Shown here: positions 9,070 through 21,993 of the stretch, piece after piece
Layout: the number at the start of each line of letters is the position of its first letter
Position numbering within the stretch: the first letter of the stretch is position 1
Origin: Haplosporangium gracile
Taxonomy: Eukaryota > Mortierellomycota > Mortierellomycetes > Mortierellales > Mortierellaceae
Length of the DNA stretch: 32,966 nt
Reading direction: 5' to 3'
Assembly: GCA_015499985.1 (NCBI GenBank)
Contig: JAAAUF010000448.1
Span: forward strand, 1-32,966
Made by a program: the position numbers and the translations under genes
The notes under the pieces: generated by a model
Database searches by the model: none
What the model was told of the DNA's origin: nothing
The model's input: the letters and a program-made list of their open reading frames with translations, nothing else

Positions 9070-10956
9070 ATGGCCCGTTCAATGAGGACAATTTCGCTCT
9101 GGGATTCAATCCCCTCAGAGATAGTGCTTGACGTCTGCAGCTTTCTTCCGACAATCGACCTCCTAAATTTATGCGCCGCCTACCATGGAATTGAACAACT
9201 GGCCACAAGCACATCAAGCCTCTGGCGGACTGTTCATCTGCCATACCCAGATCCTCAGCTGTACAACTATCCAGGATGGCGACGTCGTCCACCAGAGGCT
9301 CATCGCTCCACCTTTCACCAACCAACACCAACACAATCCAGCCAATCCAACAGTCCAATCACTATCTTCCAAGACCCTCGATATCGCTTCATGGCAGCAG
9401 CAGCAGACGACGATAGCGACCTCCATGGCTTAATGACAGCGGAAAACGGTGATTCACACCCAGAGTTCATTGCCTGGATTATCTTGGATGTCCTGGGCTC
9501 TATCCCTCTTCATTTTACTCGACATCTGAGCTTTGACAGTCCACCCTGTCATTTGTGCGTGTACCCCTGCAGACGCTTTTGCGTATGCGAGTGTCACCAA
9601 AACGAACAAAGCCATCATCAACATGACAGTCCATATCAACTCCAACACCGTTTGAACACATGGGACGCAACGCAGCAAGACGAACTGGCGCCAGTATCAC
9701 AGCCGCTGCAGAATCTTTTTGAGTCGGGCCTTGTTGACTTTAGTCGACATATCAATATCCGTTCGCTGAACGAAGCACTAATCATGCCACCCATTAGCAC
9801 AACTACATCAATCCGGTCTTCAGGAATCAGCCACCTTTCTTATATTTCTCAACCCAGCACCTCCAACAACACCAACAATGTCGTCCACGATGAATCAAGC
9901 CTGGAGGGTGCCTTGCAGCAGCTGAGCAACATTGAAGATGAGCAGGCGGCTATTGAAAATCAGTCGTATCGCGCACCCTCTCAGTTATATTACTGTAAGT
10001 TATCTGTCTATGGCGAAATGGCTTTTACGCGATGACAAAGAGTCAAATTAACCTGGATCCATTTGCTTTTCATATTAGCCGAAACTCCAGTCCAAGCCAA
10101 CGGTATGTATGTGACAGACGCGAACGAACAGAAAGCTTCACAAGAGTCTGAAAACCATCTTTCGGAGGAGGAGCGCCTAGAAAAATCGCGCCAACAATTC
10201 GAGACGCGAGCGGCCTACCTGTGTGCCCGACTTTTGATACAGATCCTTTCTTTGAGAGATCTTGGATCTCTAGAGACCTTGCGTGCTCCTTGGTGGCCTG
10301 CAGCGAGGATCTACACCATTCGGCAGCAATTGGAGAGGTGGTCGTTCTTTGTTGAGCAAGCTTTGACAACAACCCGAAACGACGGGACAGCTGCTGACCA
10401 ACAATATACGGCAAGGCCAGATTCGTCGGACGTTCCTCAACAAAGATCCGTGTCCTCACCTCGGACTCATTGGACAAATCGACTCCTCCCTGACAAAGAT
10501 ACCAGTACGAATTTAGTACCGAGGCCAGCCGCAACCCATTCCAGTTTAGAACCAGAGGCACAGGCGGTGGAACCAGAACTACAAGTTTTAGAGGCGACGA
10601 CAACACCGGCAACAATATTTCCTCTAGCGTGTCTAACAAGGTTTACCTTGCGGTGTGGTGGCGAACTTAGTTCCCACGATCATCAATGTCTGGGCATGTC
10701 TGCCATGATTCTCTCTGGACGGTCTTCTGCCGATTCGTCGCAAGCAGGAACGCCTCCACCACCAGCAATTGATCCAAGGATGTCGACACCCTCCGACAGT
10801 ACCCCTCCGTCCTTGACTGTAGCACATTTGCCTTACAAAGACGTGTTTCGCTACTGTCACCACTGTGGATCACAGTACCTCCAAACCTCGACTACAGCAT
10901 CTAATCCCCTTCATAGACTGTGCTTTTGCAGGCACTCCACTCGCATGCCTTCTTGA
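9070..10956 (+). CDS. F-box protein with two cysteine clusters, otherwise unrecognised
   Basis: Two exons: 9070..9994 and 10079..10956; 600 aa. Residues about 10-55 form an F-box: LWDSIPSEIVLDVCSFL, then DLLNLC, and the closing SLWRTVHL. F-boxes dock onto Skp1 in SCF ubiquitin ligases, so this is probably a substrate receptor. I recognise no WD or leucine-rich repeats after it. The middle has a tight Cys cluster at residues 160-176 (C160, C163, C167, C171, C173, C175, H176), followed by a His/Gln-rich stretch. The C-terminus has a CxxC (568/571) paired with a CxC (590/592), like a small zinc ribbon. The rest is Ser/Thr/Gln-rich and probably disordered. The second exon has a charged, coiled-coil-like stretch near ESENHLSEEERLEKS. 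The start at 9070 is the first in-frame ATG and puts the F-box right at the N-terminus, as usual. The substrate is unknown. Confidence 0.75.
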
Positions 10957-10967
10957 ATTCCACACAA

Positions 10968-10973
10968 AATAAA
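10968..10973 (+). terminator. Polyadenylation signal AATAAA for the F-box gene
   Basis: Canonical hexamer 12 nt past the TGA stop. Only about 165 bp separate it from the start codon of the next gene, which lies on the same strand. Confidence 0.45.
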
Positions 10974-11138
10974 AATTGCGCACTGGCCATCCGCTATTCA
11001 CCAAAGGCGTTTCCACGTGACTTTGATTAACAGTCACTTGTTTTTCAAAAAAAAAAAAGAAAGCATGAAGAACGTCCGTGAAAACACACTTTCGCCCATT
11101 CGTCATTCTTCAACAGTCCACACCCACAGCCTGGCAGG

Positions 11139-14100
11139 ATGGAAGCCAAGACACAGTTCAAGGATAAGAACGAGCTCGTCAAGGCTCTTTCCGAGCTCAG
11201 GGAAGAACCCATTTTCATAGGCACGTCCCTTCCCTATCACTCCAGCATGTTCAATTGAAAGTGCCTCATTACAAGCAAAGCGTGTCGCCACCAATTTCAA
11301 AGACGCTTCCTAACCGACAACAACAACTACCTTTCAATTAACATAGGCCTGAAGCGTCTCAGACAACAACTCAATGTCCGACCCAACTCTAGTGACCCGA
11401 CAGAGAGCGCACAGGCAACAAAGTCGCTGGGCGTTGTCTACGACTATGTTGACGAGTCACCAGAGTGCACACAACTGTTCAAGGTCTGGGAATGGCAGCA
11501 TCAATTGGATATCAGGAGGATTGAGGCTTCCATCGTCGAGGTTCTGTCAAAACTTATCCACCAATGCAACACAGCGCTTCACCGCCCTCACGCCATCAGA
11601 TTGACTCGATCGATCCTGCAGAACCAGAGTCGAATGACATATATCTACAAGAACTTGTCTTCTGGACGCCAGAACACTGTGCAAGCCACCCTTCGACTCT
11701 TGACTGCCATGAATCACGTTCACCACACAACAACCAAGGAGCTCAAGGATGGCTTCAATTTTAGCTTGAAAGCATTGACCAAGTTGAGGCATATGAGGCG
11801 CAAGGAGGGCGAGACCGAGTCAACCAATAAGGCTGGTATGATAGCAATTCCTGGGGTGCTTACGTGACAGCCAGCTATTGTATTGCTATTGCAAGGATGA
11901 CTAAACTGATGTTTATTACCATTTGCCTGGAATTAGACACTCGGACACTCTATGTTCAGTTTCTGCTGGCATTTTTCATCCGCGGCGATGCGAATGTCAA
12001 GAAGGAGATTTTGGAGATGCCGGATCTATTCCAACTCGCGCTCAAGGACTTGCCCAACGACCCTTTCCCACTTGTCAACCAGGTTCTCCTTGTCCTCACC
12101 AACAACATTATCATGGACAATGAGCTCTCCAGGACCAGCAAAATCACCTTCTTCAGCACCTCCTTCCTCGTAAACCTACTCAAGCTGTATTCCAGGACAG
12201 AATCAGTAGAGGGTTCAGACCAGACTGTTGCTATCGTCGTCCATAAGTTCATGATGGCGCTTTGTACAGCTCCAGGAGTCGGTATTTGCTTCCAGGACGC
12301 CGCTTGGTACCCTCCCAGCATTCTCACCTCTACTACTTCGACTGAAAAGACATCTGGCGACGGCAACAAGGTCATATTCAACAAGACTCTTTCACAGCTC
12401 TTGACACATCTCCGACCCACAGAAAACATGCTCCAGCAGGAGCTGACCGTTTCGATTTTGACAGCGTGCTCCGAGCTTGTCCGAGTGTAAGGCATCTCCA
12501 TTTCATCTGTTATGTTTTGAAAGCAACAGACAAGTTGCTAACCGATCATTGATTGAATATGGGTTTATTAGTTTCTGGCAGAAGGCAAGCATACAGCTGG
12601 AGCCGAGATTGTCAGCAAGGTGGTTGGCCAATATGACGCTCTTGCACAAGATTACGGAGATTCCAGTACCCAACCTTTACCTTCAGCACACAGGACTCTT
12701 TGCATCCCACCCTCCTCCTGTTTCAACCATCATCGAAAACATCCTTCCTTCCGCTGCAAACAGAACGATTCTCGGCAAAGGTCTGCAGCATTCCAGCATG
12801 CTTGTTCGGTATTTCACCATTGTCGAACTTGCAGCTGTATTCCAGAAGGCAGAGCAAGTGGTTGCTGTAATGCAGTCGGCAGTCAAGACTCTCGCCATGG
12901 ACGAGGAGGAGCTTTCAGCATCGGACGAATCAGCAGACATGGCAGAAGGGCTGAGCAACACCAAATCCTCTGATCCTCCAGCACAGCAGTGGACGAGCGC
13001 GATCATGTCGCTTATGGCAGAGCTGCGCCGTCGTGTTCCCGATATCCAGATCATCATCATGCTTCACAATGGAATCCAGTCGCTGGTACAGTCGGAGACA
13101 GGGAGTGAGGAGAGCATCAGGACCAATCTCTTCAACAACGGAGTCTTGCGTCTCATCAAGTACTACCAACAGTTCCTTCCGCAAGCAGTCAGCGAGGCCA
13201 AGTTCGACATTGGAAAGCTTATTCCCTCGGACTTTTCGACTGTCCAAGCCGGCACCCTCATCCACCTTTTGGAACTTCTCTTGGAGCTGAACGACTTTCG
13301 ATGGTCCAATAAGTCGTTGGATGGCTCATCGTATCTCAACAAGCTTCTGGTACTGTTCCTCACTACGACACACCCTCATATCAAGGCACTAACTGGGCGT
13401 TTGGTGTCAAAACTTTTGGGTGAGTCAATTCTATTCCAGCATGACCCATCGGAGGCAAGTCTGTGGATCGAGTCTATCCCCATCTCGAACTATGGTCGCC
13501 TTCAGCTCGCCAATGATCAGAAGCAATTCCTGCATTTCTTCGATGACTGCGTGGCGCGTTGTTTGAGAACACCCTACAAATATGTCGACCAATCGTCGAC
13601 TATCATGAAGGCTCTCCAGGATACGTCAGTCATGGACGTTGACGCATCAAACGACATTCGCCACACACTTTCCAACTCCCAGCACCAGGACATTACACGG
13701 CCATACAGCCCTCTCTTGATGACTGTTCTTGAACAGTTCCAGCATGTTTATGCAAAGGACAAAGCTGTAGCTGCGTCTATCACCGCCTTCCTCAACCGAC
13801 TGATGCCTACGCTGACCTGGAATCAGAACCGAACTGCAGCCCATGCTGTTGGATGCTTGCGCCGTATTCAGGAGCCAACCACTCAGGAACTGGACGCCAT
13901 CGCAAGATTGAACCAGGACAAGAGATCACACATCTCCCAGCTTGGCTCACCCGAATATCTTGCAATGGCATACGAGGGTCTGAAGGAGAATGGCGCGTCA
14001 ACTACCGCCACCAACTCAAAGTCCTTCAAGGAGGTGGAAGATGCCGCTTTGCTTCAGCTTCTCAAATCGAGCAATCGAACCACTTTCGCCACCGACCTCC

Positions 14101-17100
14101 AAGGACAATGTGCGGCAGGGATTGCCAGGAACTTCAAGCAAGTGGTCGAGTATGTGATCGACAGCAGGGAGTTGACTAATGCCCTGGTGGACTATATCAG
14201 GACGAGGTACCCTTTTGCCGGTTCGATCTATGACTTTGCTGACATCGCTGCGCTCTTGGAACAATCCGATCGAGACAACGAGATCAGGCAGGATCCCGTC
14301 CACGATTTCCTTCAGGAGCTTCCATTTCCCAGTCTGTTTTGCAACACCCGACCATCAGATTTGTCCAACGCGACTGTTCAGGCCTTGCTGAAGCACTCTA
14401 TTGGTCGGACCGAGCCCAGACTCCTTGTTATTTACAGCAACCTCGTCATCCGCCAACTTGCAAGCTGGATTTCGTCGGACAGTGCTGATGACGATACTGT
14501 TAATGCAGCCTTCACACTATTGACATCTCTCTTGGACTGTAGCAGGATAGAGGAGATCGTCTTTGAGGAGTTCAAGAGTCGTCTCTCGGAGAACTTTGTC
14601 CTCCGTGAGCTGTATCTGTCCCAGCTTCAAGTCCACATGCCCAAGTCCTTGAACACCTTCAATGTCCGCGTTGTCGATATTTTGATCGCCAGCACAAAGT
14701 CTACAGCTGCTGCCGGCAGTAGGAAGACGGCGGCGTCAGATGTCTCATTGACCAGTCACTTTGTTCGCAAGACTGTCGAGCGTGTGATGTATGAGCTCGA
14801 GAGCATGAAGAAATCTGGTGGAATAGCCTTGCAACCAATGGTAAGCTACCGCTTCTTATGTTACGTTGGGATGTTTTTGTTCGTTTAGGACCTGCGAACT
14901 TCACTGATGCAGGATTTGATTTACTCTCTTTTAGACTGTCAAGTACTTTTCGAAGCTGTCAGCCTTGTGCACTTCATCTGATCTTACCATGATTTTGAAG
15001 TCGCTGCTCAAGCTGCACGGACAGACCAAGTTTTCGGCCACCGCTACCTTCAACGCGCTCTTATCGACCGTCCTCAAGAACCTAAGTCGTCAAGGAAGCT
15101 CTGCCTCTGCCATCCCCGTCCACTCCACTGCCGCCTTGATGGATCTTTGGAGGAGCCAGCCGTCGGAGGAACTGGACGCCATCGTATTGGATGTCATCCG
15201 AGGTCGCCTTTGGCCCAACGCCATGGCAGAAACCGCATTCCCTCTAGACCTGTCAACTCCCGGAGTTTTCGACCAGGCCTTGGATTCCCTTCACTCATCC
15301 TCGTTGAGTGACCTCGACCATTCGCTTGTTGATTTTATCTTGAAGAACTCAAACCCTGAGCGCAACTTAATCTTGTCGGCGCTCCTGACTTGCTCGGCTT
15401 CTTTCCGCCAAAGGTTTGCGGCCAAAGTGTTGGCTTTCTCCAAGAAGGACCTAGAGAAGCATATGGAGGATACCGGGTTCTATGTTCCCTTACACGCCTA
15501 TTTCCACCGCCTGTCGACCTCTCAGGACAACCAACGGTTCCAGTGGTCAGCTTACACGTCTCAGGAGGATCGTCAGGCTGTCAAGGCATTGCAGCCATTG
15601 CTTCTTTCCAAGATGGTCCAGTATATCGTCAAGCTATCTGCCAATGCAAGAGAGGCTGCCTTCAGCTCGAGCGAGCCCTTGCTGGTCGCCGATGTTGCCG
15701 CCATCCTGGTCTCCCTGACCACAGAGTCGGCGGACCAGAAGCAGGTGGATTTGGTGTGGTCGCTTGTGGAGAGCATCCCCAAAATTGGACTGGAGAGTAT
15801 TGGACTTTTGGAGTCCCTCCTCGATACCACCAAGGACGTTACGGGAGAGCTCGAGCAGGAGAGCAGACAGAACAGACTGGCAAGATGGTTTGAGGAAACT
15901 GCCCGTCGATTGATTGTGACCTTGGACAAGAACGGAGATGCACAATGGCTCGAGCCTGTTTGCGATCGGCTATACAGCATTCTCGAGAAGCACGTTGAGG
16001 AACGGAAGCAGAGTATTGATCAGAAGGTCCTGTTTGAGCTAGTGTCGTTTGCTATTGAGAAGGCACTGGACAATGTGGAGCTGGTGCGGTTCTCTGCCTT
16101 CTTGGCCAAGCACTACTATGTTGAGGTAATTTGCGATCACACCCGTCATATTCTCACTTTGCGAGTATGGAAGATCAAGTACTTACTCTTCCTGTTGCAC
16201 AAATGTATTTAGACTTCTCAGAGTTCCGTCCTGCCTCAAATTCTCCAGACACTGTTCAAGCATCGACAATTTTCGTCGTTGACGATGGCCACGGCTCCTA
16301 CTACCAAGCACGCGGTCCCCGAGAACCTGAAGACGCGTCTAGCCATCGTCCAGCTGATTTATACCCTGACCTGCCTCGAGCCCAAGACTTGCTGCAAGGC
16401 TGGATTCCTTCCCATGCTCCTGTCCTGCTACTCTGCATCCACAACTGTGGCTGACCAACTGTTACTGGTAGTACTGAGGATCACAGAGTCTCAGACGACA
16501 GGATCCATCTCCAATCGAGCCCCTGTCTGGGGATCTGGAACAGAGAACGCAAAGTCGTCGGGCGCACTCTTTGGTCAAGCTATGATGACAGAGAGTTTGG
16601 ATTTGATTGACCCCAGTATGATGATGGTTTCTGCTACTCAGTTCCCTGTCGAACGTGACTTGGAAAGCGAGGCTCCTCTGGTAACGAAGCAGGACTATGA
16701 CGAAGAGGCTGTCAAGCACCAACCAACACCCATCTACGATCCTTGCTTCATGTTGCCGCTCTTTGGAACATACATGGCGTTTGGTGGACTGCTGGATATC
16801 CGTCGCTTCATCGAGGTCAACGGGTTGGGCTATATTATTGTCGCTCTTTCTTCCTGTGATGAGAACATGCGCTTTGCTGCCTACTCCTTGCTTGACGACT
16901 TTTACCCTCTCCTCTCCGTAAGTTCATTTTCTTATCACTCGTATTGAATACTTTTCTTTATGTCAGTGTTCAAATGGTTTCTAACCATGGAACTACTCTC
17001 CATTTTATACTTGCGATCTAGCAATCAACTATGAGAGAGAAGAACCAGCTGTTGCTGCTAATGGATGCTCTCCGAAACGCAATCGTCGAGCGTGACGACG

Positions 17101-18481
17101 GCATGACTCCACCCAGGATCCCGACCGTAATCACCGCCTTTGTCACCCAGGCTCTCACGACGCTCCTGAAGCCCGACCATTTCATGTACCCTCACATCAA
17201 CAAATTTTGTCTCCAACGCCCCGTTATTGATCTGGAGGATATCCCTATGTTCTACAGCATGTTCAACTCCTCGTCAGATAACCACCGCAAAGAACGTGTC
17301 TGGATGCTCCGACTCTTGGCTACTTCGTTGAAGACTTCGGAGGATTATAAGCTGTTCAGACGTCGTCATGTTGTTGACCTTTTGGTCGCCTTTTTCAACT
17401 CGCAGCTTGCTGAGCCTCTTTCCAAGAAGATCGTCATCGAGGTAAGACTTCTCAGGAGGTGTTTTTCAACTGGTTGTTACGCCTATGGCAAAAAAAGACG
17501 CGATACTAAATAATATTTCTGACGCGCTTTGTTGTTAAAGATCTTATTCAATGCGGCAGCTATCCCCAAGGCCTCACTTCAGCTGATCACACAGAGCGCT
17601 TTCTTTAGTTGGATCCACTCACTGTCGGCGATCAACCCCATGAACAGCGATAACGAGTTTGCTCTAGTTCCAGCAAGACTGTTGCTCCGCACTGTCCTGT
17701 CCTGCCCCAAAGGAAACATTCGTTGGATGAACGGTATCTGGAAGAATCAGGTCTCGGGCATTGCCACCACCCTGCTCCGTCAACTGAGTAAGTTTTTACA
17801 GCTCCTTGGTACTTTGCCGCCACGCTTGTTTTTTTTTTCGCCACAATTTTTTTGATCCGCGATAAGGGCTTGGCTGTATTCCTACTTAACTGTGAACATC
17901 ATGCCTATACACGTATCTTGTTGCTGTCATCCTCATTCATAGGCATTGTGAAGGTGACAGGATCCAATTTGACGTGGGCACTCGCCAGTCTGGAATCTAT
18001 CCTCGAGATTTTCGCATTCCTCAGGACCTCCCAAGAAACAGACCTCTCCTTGACTGAAGAATCTTCAGCGGCCGAGAATAAGAGTGACAGCGAGTCTCAC
18101 CTCCTCCAGAAGACGCTGTTCACACCTAGCCACGCAGAGCAGTTCCTACAGATCCTCCTCACATGCGAACAGGCCATGGTCGTCACTGAAGACCAATGCC
18201 CCGTCAAGGCACCTGCATCTCTCGATTCTTTCAAGGATAGAATCCCCAAGAGATCCGATCCTCTCGAATCTCTCTACCGCATTGACCCAGTCCCTGTCCA
18301 GAACCATTCCCGTATTGTCCACTTGGGTTTGGATCTAGTCAGCCTACAACAAAAAGAAAATCAACAACAATCCTTTTCTTCGTCTACCAGTCAAAAGGAC
18401 ATCATCCTCTCAAGAGCACTTTGCTACCGCATCCAGGAAGCCATCGAGATGGCTCGTCTTGGAGAGAACGCCATCAACTGA
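11139..18481 (+). CDS. URB1: Nucleolar pre-ribosomal-associated protein 1 (Urb1/Npa1)
   Basis: Nine exons: 11139..11220, 11347..11835, 11937..12486, 12530..14840, 14935..16125, 16213..16917, 17022..17441, 17541..17787, 17943..18481; 2177 aa. Urb1 is a huge helical-repeat scaffold of early pre-60S particles in the nucleolus, where it works with snR190 and the Dbp6 helicase group. The N-terminal Npa1 region shows the conserved block around SFWQKASIQLEPRLSARWL and ANRTILGKGLQHSSMLVRYF. The C-terminal domain is also clear: NMRFAAYSLLDDFYPLL, then KPDHFMYPHINKFCLQRP, DLEDIPMFYSMFNSSS and ERVWMLRLLATSL. Length is close to the animal protein. Two introns are odd. The first runs from GC to AG (11221-11346), and the third is only 43 nt (12487-12529). 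Both are required to keep the frame. The first exon (27 codons) is the least certain part. Confidence 0.93.
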
Positions 18482-18599
18482 AACCCCACTTTAGCATGAT
18501 CATTCGTAGTACATAAACACATTTTTGCATTCTTATCTCTCGCTTTGGTTTTCACGTCTTGGTCATCGCTGATTGTAATTATTCGTTCATGTTTGTGTC

Positions 18600-21500
18600 C
18601 TAAATATCTTCATCGTCGTCAATGGCAATCTCGTCAGGGTTCACTGGTGCAACAGGGGCCGCAGGCTCTTCAGCCTGTCCGTGGGTCTGTTTAACAGAAT
18701 GAGCAGATGATCTGTAAAAAAAAGGTGAAAGACAAGAACGGTGGTTAGTCGCTGTCAAGCCCAAAGTGCATCCATCCAACATGAAAATAACAGCCAGCTC
18801 AAGAAAAAATAAAAACAAACATCAGTGTAGAAATGAATACATACTTGACAAACGTCATCTCTCCAGGTCCTCCAGCAGTCATGCGATCCAGGGTCTGCAT
18901 AGCATCGCCGCCGGCAGCCTTGGTCTTCTCCTGGTTCTGAAGCATCTGGGCTGTGATGTAGCTGACATCGGTGTTGAACTTGACTTGAACACTCCGTTTG
19001 ATACGGAGCATTTCCTTAAAAGTATCCTCGTTTCCATGTTGCACCTCAAAATCGTGCCACGTTTGCCAGTAATCTTGGGTAATCTACAATCATTTTAAAG
19101 ACACAAAATGTATGAGATATTAAAATCAGAAAAACAGCGCCACGAGAGCAGCAAAGAGAAACGTGTAAAAGAAAAGAGCTTACCCTGGGATCGCAGAACT
19201 GACTGCCGTGAGCATAGATGCCTCTAGCACGATCGATTTCTCCCAGCTTGCGCTCCATATCCGCGTAACGCATACACATGACACGCGCATCCTTGTCTTG
19301 AAGAACCTCAATAGCGCGCTCGTAGATCTCGCGAGTTGACGTAACACCAAACATGGTCGCTGCCTTGGCAATATAGAAGTGGTACATGTCGGCGCGATCC
19401 TCCGGTGCAACCACCTTGGTCGCTCTGTCGTAGATGCTCATGGCGTGACGCGCCAACCCATGAGTCTCCTCCAAGTTTCCGTACATGAGGTAAAGAGGCT
19501 TAGCGTGCTTGGCAGGCACCTTCTCAACGGCCTGCTCAAAAAGATCTCTAGTACGCTCGAGTTTCGTTCCACCCTATCATCATCGTCAACACAAAAATGT
19601 CGGAATGTTAGTTTTCATCCTTGAACTGAAGCAACATGAAAACTACACGTTGAGAAAGTAAAGACCAACATGAATACTTACGTAGCGCTCGATGAACTTC
19701 AGAAGATAAATGTTCCAGAGCTCAAAGGCAATAGGGTAGCCAAACAGGTCAATACCACGCTCGTACACCTTGTAACTGTCCTCGAAAAACTTGTTCTCCT
19801 CCAGAAAGTTGGCGTAGTTGACAATGATCTGAGGGTTGGCGATCTTGATTTCCAGAATCTTGTCGTACACGGCCTTGGTCGACTCCACTGTTCCGACTGA
19901 CTCCTCCAAATCGACATAGAACGACCACAAGCGCAACGATTTGTAAACACGGACTTGAACAGGTAGCGTCTATGGCATGAGCATGAGAAACACATATCGT
20001 GAGCACCGAAGTATAAGAATACGTACGACATTAACTTTCTGTTGATTCAAAAGCCTAATGGCTGCAATACATACCTCGTCGTGGAACGCAATGTTCTTTT
20101 GCTTGGAAGGTATCGTGGCGCGACCCATCACCTGAAGGGCTGCATCGTAGTTCCTAAAAAAAACAAATCAAGTAAAAAAAATTCGGCTTCAGTTTTTAGA
20201 GCAGCACAATCATCAACGTGGTGGCAACACGAGGATACAAATTGAAGAAGAAATACTTACTCATGGCGGAGCTCCATCTCTGCATACTCGCACCAGACAT
20301 CAGCCAGATCGTTGACAGTCTTGTAGTTGACCTTGGTTGCCTTCTCAAAGATAGTCCTTGCTGAGATCAAGTCGTTACCATCCTCATAAAACTTTGCAAA
20401 GTTGATCCAGAGTCCGTTGAACTTTCCATCGGCCTTCTTTGGGTGAATCGTCGTAACAGCTTGTGTGTATGTATCAACGACCTTCTGTGCATTGTCACCC
20501 CAGAGCTCAACCCGCTTCTGCCACTCATGAACGCTGTTAGGGTTCTGCCTCAACAAGACCTCGTTGACCAAGAAAGGACGACGCTCCATCAAACGCTCCA
20601 GTCTCATTAAACGCATGTCCAGTTCCATCTGATCCACTCCTTCCTCACCCTCGGCCTCGGCAGCCTCCGCAGCTTCCATTTTGGCACTAATCACAGACTC
20701 CTCAAACTCGGCGTAGGTGTCGAAAACCTGGGTGAAATCTCGAACAGTCATGACGGATGTAATCGCCTCCTCGTAGACATCCCGAGCCTTCTCGAAATGG
20801 TTGAGCAAGATCCAATACTTTGCGAGGTCGTTCCAGAGACGTCCTGTTTGATCGGTGAATCTCCTGATACCGCTGCGAATAATGTTCTCGATGGGGATAG
20901 ACTTGACGTCCTTGGGATGAGAGCAAATAATGTCGCACAGCTGACGCCAAAGTTGGTAGTGTGATTTGCCGTGCATAGACTGGAACTGCTCGTTGTTGAT
21001 CATCTTGCAAAGTCGAGAGGCAGCGTCATCGTAACGCTCCATTGATATCAGCAAGTCAACATAGTCCTCTCCATGATTAGGCTCCAACTATATGCAGCCA
21101 GAAAATAAAATACGTTGCCATCGTGAGAAGATTGAAATAGCCGGTAAAAAAAATAAGCTATAGCGGGCATAGTGTCTTGCAGATTCTCACCTTCAAGTAG
21201 CGCTTGTAAACCTTGAGTGCTGTCTCTCCGCCAATCTTCTTGGCCCAAGCCAAATACAGGTGCCAGACGCGAATGTGCTGAGTGATGGGAAGAGCCCTCA
21301 GTGCCTTGTCGAATACCCTCCTGGTCTTTGTGATTCTGGGGGTAGCGATGAGATGCTGGAGATAATCGATCCAGATCCTTGGCATCTATTCATTTCCCAG
21401 TCAGTGGCGTGTAAAGCGAGGAGAACTAGTGTCAGTATTCCTTCCATAACGTCAACTGATAGCCGCGTACTCACAAAGCGATCGTCGATAGCTACCTTGT

Positions 21501-21993
21501 GGAGGAGGACCAAGGCACGCTCATAACAATCATCCACGCTCTCCCATTCAGCCTGAGCCTTCACGTAGGGCAAGTTACGCTTGGCGAGATGCTGTTTCCT
21601 TTGATCCAGATATGCCTTCCAGAGTTTGTATGATCCTGGCAGTTCCTTGACCGCTCTCTCGTAAACGACAAACTGTTGTGCAATGGGCGATGTCGCATGA
21701 TGTTCCAGATATCGCTGCCAGTGGCGGAGGGAGTAAGGGTTTCTAAGAAGGTCTTCCTCGAATGCCACATCCTTGTCCGACTATGGGTATTCATAAATAA
21801 GGAGGCGTTAGTTCTGAATTTTGTTTTTTTCCTTTGTTGCATTGACACCCTTCAAACGGCCCACAATCAACTCCAGAAACACACACAGCTTGGTCGTACG
21901 TACAATGTTGATGGAATCCTCGAGCACAACTTCCATGGCCTGTGGTGCGGCAGACTTTGTTGGTTTGGCGGCAGCTTTCTTCTCTCCTGGCAT
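18600..21993 (-). CDS. SYF1: Pre-mRNA-splicing factor Syf1 (XAB2 orthologue), HAT-repeat protein
   Basis: Nine exons: 21904..21993, 21475..21780, 21191..21385, 20261..21087, 20075..20153, 19682..19969, 19184..19573, 18845..19083, 18600..18711; 841 aa. Syf1 is a half-a-TPR (HAT) arch of the Prp19-associated (NTC) part of the spliceosome, needed in catalytic complexes. HAT signatures run throughout: [97 protein letters not shown] and [16 protein letters not shown]. The C-terminus matches the family block [20 protein letters not shown] and ends in an acidic IDDDEDI tail. Length agrees with the family. The start at 21993 is the first in-frame ATG, and the first exon encodes a Lys/Ala-rich, poorly conserved tail. 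It converges with URB1 across only 118 bp and diverges from PIG-A. Confidence 0.95.
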
